Assembly: GCA_946610835.1 (NCBI GenBank)
Contig: CAMOCU010000047.1
Coordinates: forward strand, 1-7,096
Source of the DNA: an uncultured Clostridia bacterium
GTDB taxonomy: Bacteria > Bacillota > Clostridia > Oscillospirales > Acutalibacteraceae
DNA length: 7,096 bases
Direction: 5' to 3'
The stretch's first letter is position 1, and each line of letters begins with the position of its first letter. A model generated the notes under the pieces. It did no database searches, was not told the DNA's origin, and saw only the letters and a list, made by a program, of their open reading frames with translations. Shown in pieces: positions 5,727 to 7,096 of the stretch. A program made the translations under genes and the position numbers.

Positions 5727-6974
5727 TCATTTATCCTCTCCGATATTTTGTATACGCCGCCAGGCGAGATACAGCGCTCTGGAGGCTGTTACATTGCGGT
5801 TATACTCCCGGTCGTCCCGGCCGGTCTCAAAGCGGGTGACTTCAACGCCGCGGCGATCTGCTACGCCGATGTAGGACAGTCCGGCAGGTTTTTGCTCTGT
5901 GCCGCCGGGGCCTGCCACGCCGGTCACGGCCACGGCAATATCTGCACCGCTGCGCTCGAGCGCGCCTGCCGCCATCTCCCGCGCCGTTTCAGCGCTGACA
6001 GCTCCGTACGTTTTGAGCGTTTGCGCCTGCACGCCCAGCAAATTTTGCTTGACGGTGTTGGCGTATGTTACAACGCCCCAATCGAACACAGCGGACGCGC
6101 CGGGAACCTGTGCAATGCGCCCGGCAATATATCCGGCCGTGCAGGACTCCGCCGTGGCGATGTGCAGTTTCTTTTCAGCCAGCGCGTATACAACGGCCTG
6201 CTGGATACTGTCGGTATCTATGCCGTAAATGTACGGCTGCAGGCGATTGCGGATCTCGGCGAGTACGGGCTGCATGAGCGCCTGCGCATCTGCATCCGTC
6301 TGCGCACGCGCCGTGACGCGCAGCAGCGCTTCGCCCATTTTGGCATAAGGCGCAACAGTGGGATTGCTCCCCTCGAGCAGATCGGAAACCTGCTCGGCCA
6401 GTGCGCTTTCGCCGATGCCCATGGTACGCACTGTGTGCGACGCGATCACGCCCATATCTTTTGCCGCAAGAAACGGCAGCACGGATTCGCGGAACATGGC
6501 TTGCATTTCGTGCGGCGGCCCGGGCAGAAGAATCAAGCACTTGCCGTCCCGCTCCATGGCCATGCCGGGCGCGGTACCGTGCGCATTGTAAAACACCGTG
6601 CCGCCGTCGGGAACATCTGCCTGCTTCAGGTTGGACGCAGGCATTTCGCTGCCCCGGCGCGCAAAGAAATCGCGGATCTGCGCCAGCGCGCGGTCGTCGC
6701 GCACAAGGGAAAAGCCCATCTGCGCGGCGCACACTTCTTTTGTCAGATCATCCGCCGTGGGGCCAAGCCCGCCCGTCAGAATCACAAAATCGCTGCGCCG
6801 GAGCGCACGGCGGACTTCTTCGCCAAGCCGCTGCGCATTGTCGCCCACTGTGCCGCGGTACAGCACCGGAATTCCCAATGCCGCCAGTTCCCGGGAAAGG
6901 AACGGCGCATTGGTGTCCACGATCTCGCCCAGCAGCAGTTCCGTGCCCACGGAAAGGATCTCACACGATCGCAT
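5727..6974 (-). CDS. cinA: CinA, NMN amidohydrolase / ADP-ribose pyrophosphatase-type protein
   Basis: A 415-residue, full-length two-domain CinA, cytoplasmic. The N-terminal MoCF-like domain (about 4-170) shows GTELLLGEIVDTN (10-22), GGLGPTADD (68-76) and LPGPPHEM (150-157); in characterised CinA proteins this domain is a metal-dependent ADP-ribose pyrophosphatase. The C-terminal PncC-type domain (about 255-410) shows ESCTAG (276-281) with the nucleophilic Ser and TGVAGPGG (351-358), the signature of nicotinamide mononucleotide deamidase, which returns NMN to NAD synthesis. All key motifs are intact. The ATG at 6972-6974 has AAAAGGA seven bases upstream, and a TATAAT box lies about 26 bases further up. 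It is the first gene of the operon and reaches to within one base of a sortase gene. In many Firmicutes cinA sits near recA or pgsA, so sortase neighbours are unusual. A degenerate relative of this protein forms the cytoplasmic half of the last gene in the operon. Confidence 0.96.
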   Translation of the reverse strand: MRSCEILSVGTELLLGEIVDTNAPFLSRELAALGIPVLYRGTVGDNAQRLGEEVRRALRRSDFVILTGGLGPTADDLTKEVCAAQMGFSLVRDDRALAQIRDFFARRGSEMPASNLKQADVPDGGTVFYNAHGTAPGMAMERDGKCLILLPGPPHEMQAMFRESVLPFLAAKDMGVIASHTVRTMGIGESALAEQVSDLLEGSNPTVAPYAKMGEALLRVTARAQTDADAQALMQPVLAEIRNRLQPYIYGIDTDSIQQAVVYALAEKKLHIATAESCTAGYIAGRIAQVPGASAVFDWGVVTYANTVKQNLLGVQAQTLKTYGAVSAETAREMAAGALERSGADIAVAVTGVAGPGGTEQKPAGLSYIGVADRRGVEVTRFETGRDDREYNRNVTASRALYLAWRRIQNIGEDK

Positions 6975-7000
6975 AGCCTTGTCCTTTTCTTTATCTTGAA

Positions 7001-7006
7001 ATTATA
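7001..7006 (-). promoter_or_regulatory. Probable -10 box of the operon promoter
   Basis: A perfect TATAAT on the minus strand, 26 bases ahead of the cinA start codon, followed by an A/T-rich stretch and an AAAAGGA ribosome site (6982-6988). No good -35 hexamer is found 16-18 bases upstream (the bases near 7024-7029 read CACGGC), so it would be weak or activator-dependent if it is the main promoter. A small inverted repeat (CGCCG 7023-7027 with CGGCG 7034-7038) covers the expected -35 position. Confidence 0.6.
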
Positions 7007-7041
7007 AGAGAGTTGCGTGTGCCGCCGTGCATGCGGCGTTG

Positions 7042-7096
7042 TCTTAGGGAAGCGCTGATTAAATCGGGGTGTACGAGGGGACGAGAGATTTTTTCG
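7042..7096. repeat. Second, truncated copy of the MITE-like repeat
   Basis: These 55 bases are identical to 3-57, in the same orientation, and run off the window, so the right end of this copy is not visible. The left inverted-repeat arm (GGAAGCGCTGATTAAATC) lies at 7048-7065, again preceded by TTAG (7044-7047). It sits directly upstream of the cinA promoter, about 68 bases from the cinA start codon. Because the match is exact and ends with the window, it could be either a true second genomic copy or an assembly boundary within a multi-copy repeat. Confidence 0.9.

Noticed and set aside
5550..7007. Plus-strand open frame of 485 residues opposite cinA
   Set aside because: Antisense to a fully conserved CinA with all motifs; composition is typical of a reversed coding frame.
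1..7096. Composite transposon carrying the operon
   Set aside because: No transposase or recombinase is present, the ends are short non-coding repeats, and the right copy is incomplete; two independent insertions or an assembly edge explain the data equally well.

Overview
The window holds one four-gene operon, entirely on the minus strand, plus copies of a short interspersed repeat at both ends. Base composition is moderately GC-rich by eye. Strong GGAGG-type ribosome binding sites, TTG and GTG starts, class B sortases and a SpoIID/LytB-type cell-wall protein point to a Gram-positive Firmicute. An anaerobic Clostridia member of the Oscillospiraceae/Ruminococcaceae kind is my best guess; this is inference, as no rRNA or other marker is present.

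Transcription runs right to left. A TATAAT -10 box at 7001-7006 precedes cinA (6974-5727, a complete two-domain CinA). One base after its stop begins a 334-residue class B sortase (5725-4721). After a 16-base gap comes a second, longer class B sortase (4704-3040, TTG start) with about 240 extra cytoplasmic residues before its membrane helix. After a 183-base, hairpin-rich spacer comes a large membrane protein (2856-298, GTG start). A strong intrinsic terminator at 235-271 closes the unit.

The last gene is the most interesting. Its extracellular C-terminus is a SpoIID/LytB peptidoglycan-glycan module whose GHGVGMSQ segment comes first instead of last (circularly permuted order). Its cytoplasmic half, which at first looks like an unknown domain, aligns collinearly with both domains of the CinA encoded by the first gene, but every CinA active-site motif is lost. 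It therefore looks like a degenerate CinA copy joined through one membrane helix and a Thr-rich linker to a cell-wall lytic module. The operon would thus link a nucleotide-repair enzyme, a pseudo-enzyme relative of it, two sortases and a wall-remodelling enzyme. What connects them is unknown; an inside-to-outside sensing or scaffolding role is only a hypothesis.

At the left end (about 5-173) is a 161-bp element with imperfect terminal inverted repeats, flanked by TTAG on both sides and with no coding capacity: a MITE-like repeat. The first 55 bases of a second copy, same orientation and identical, begin at 7042 and run off the right end. The operon is thus bracketed by direct copies of the repeat. 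The exact match also makes it possible that the window edges are assembly boundaries.
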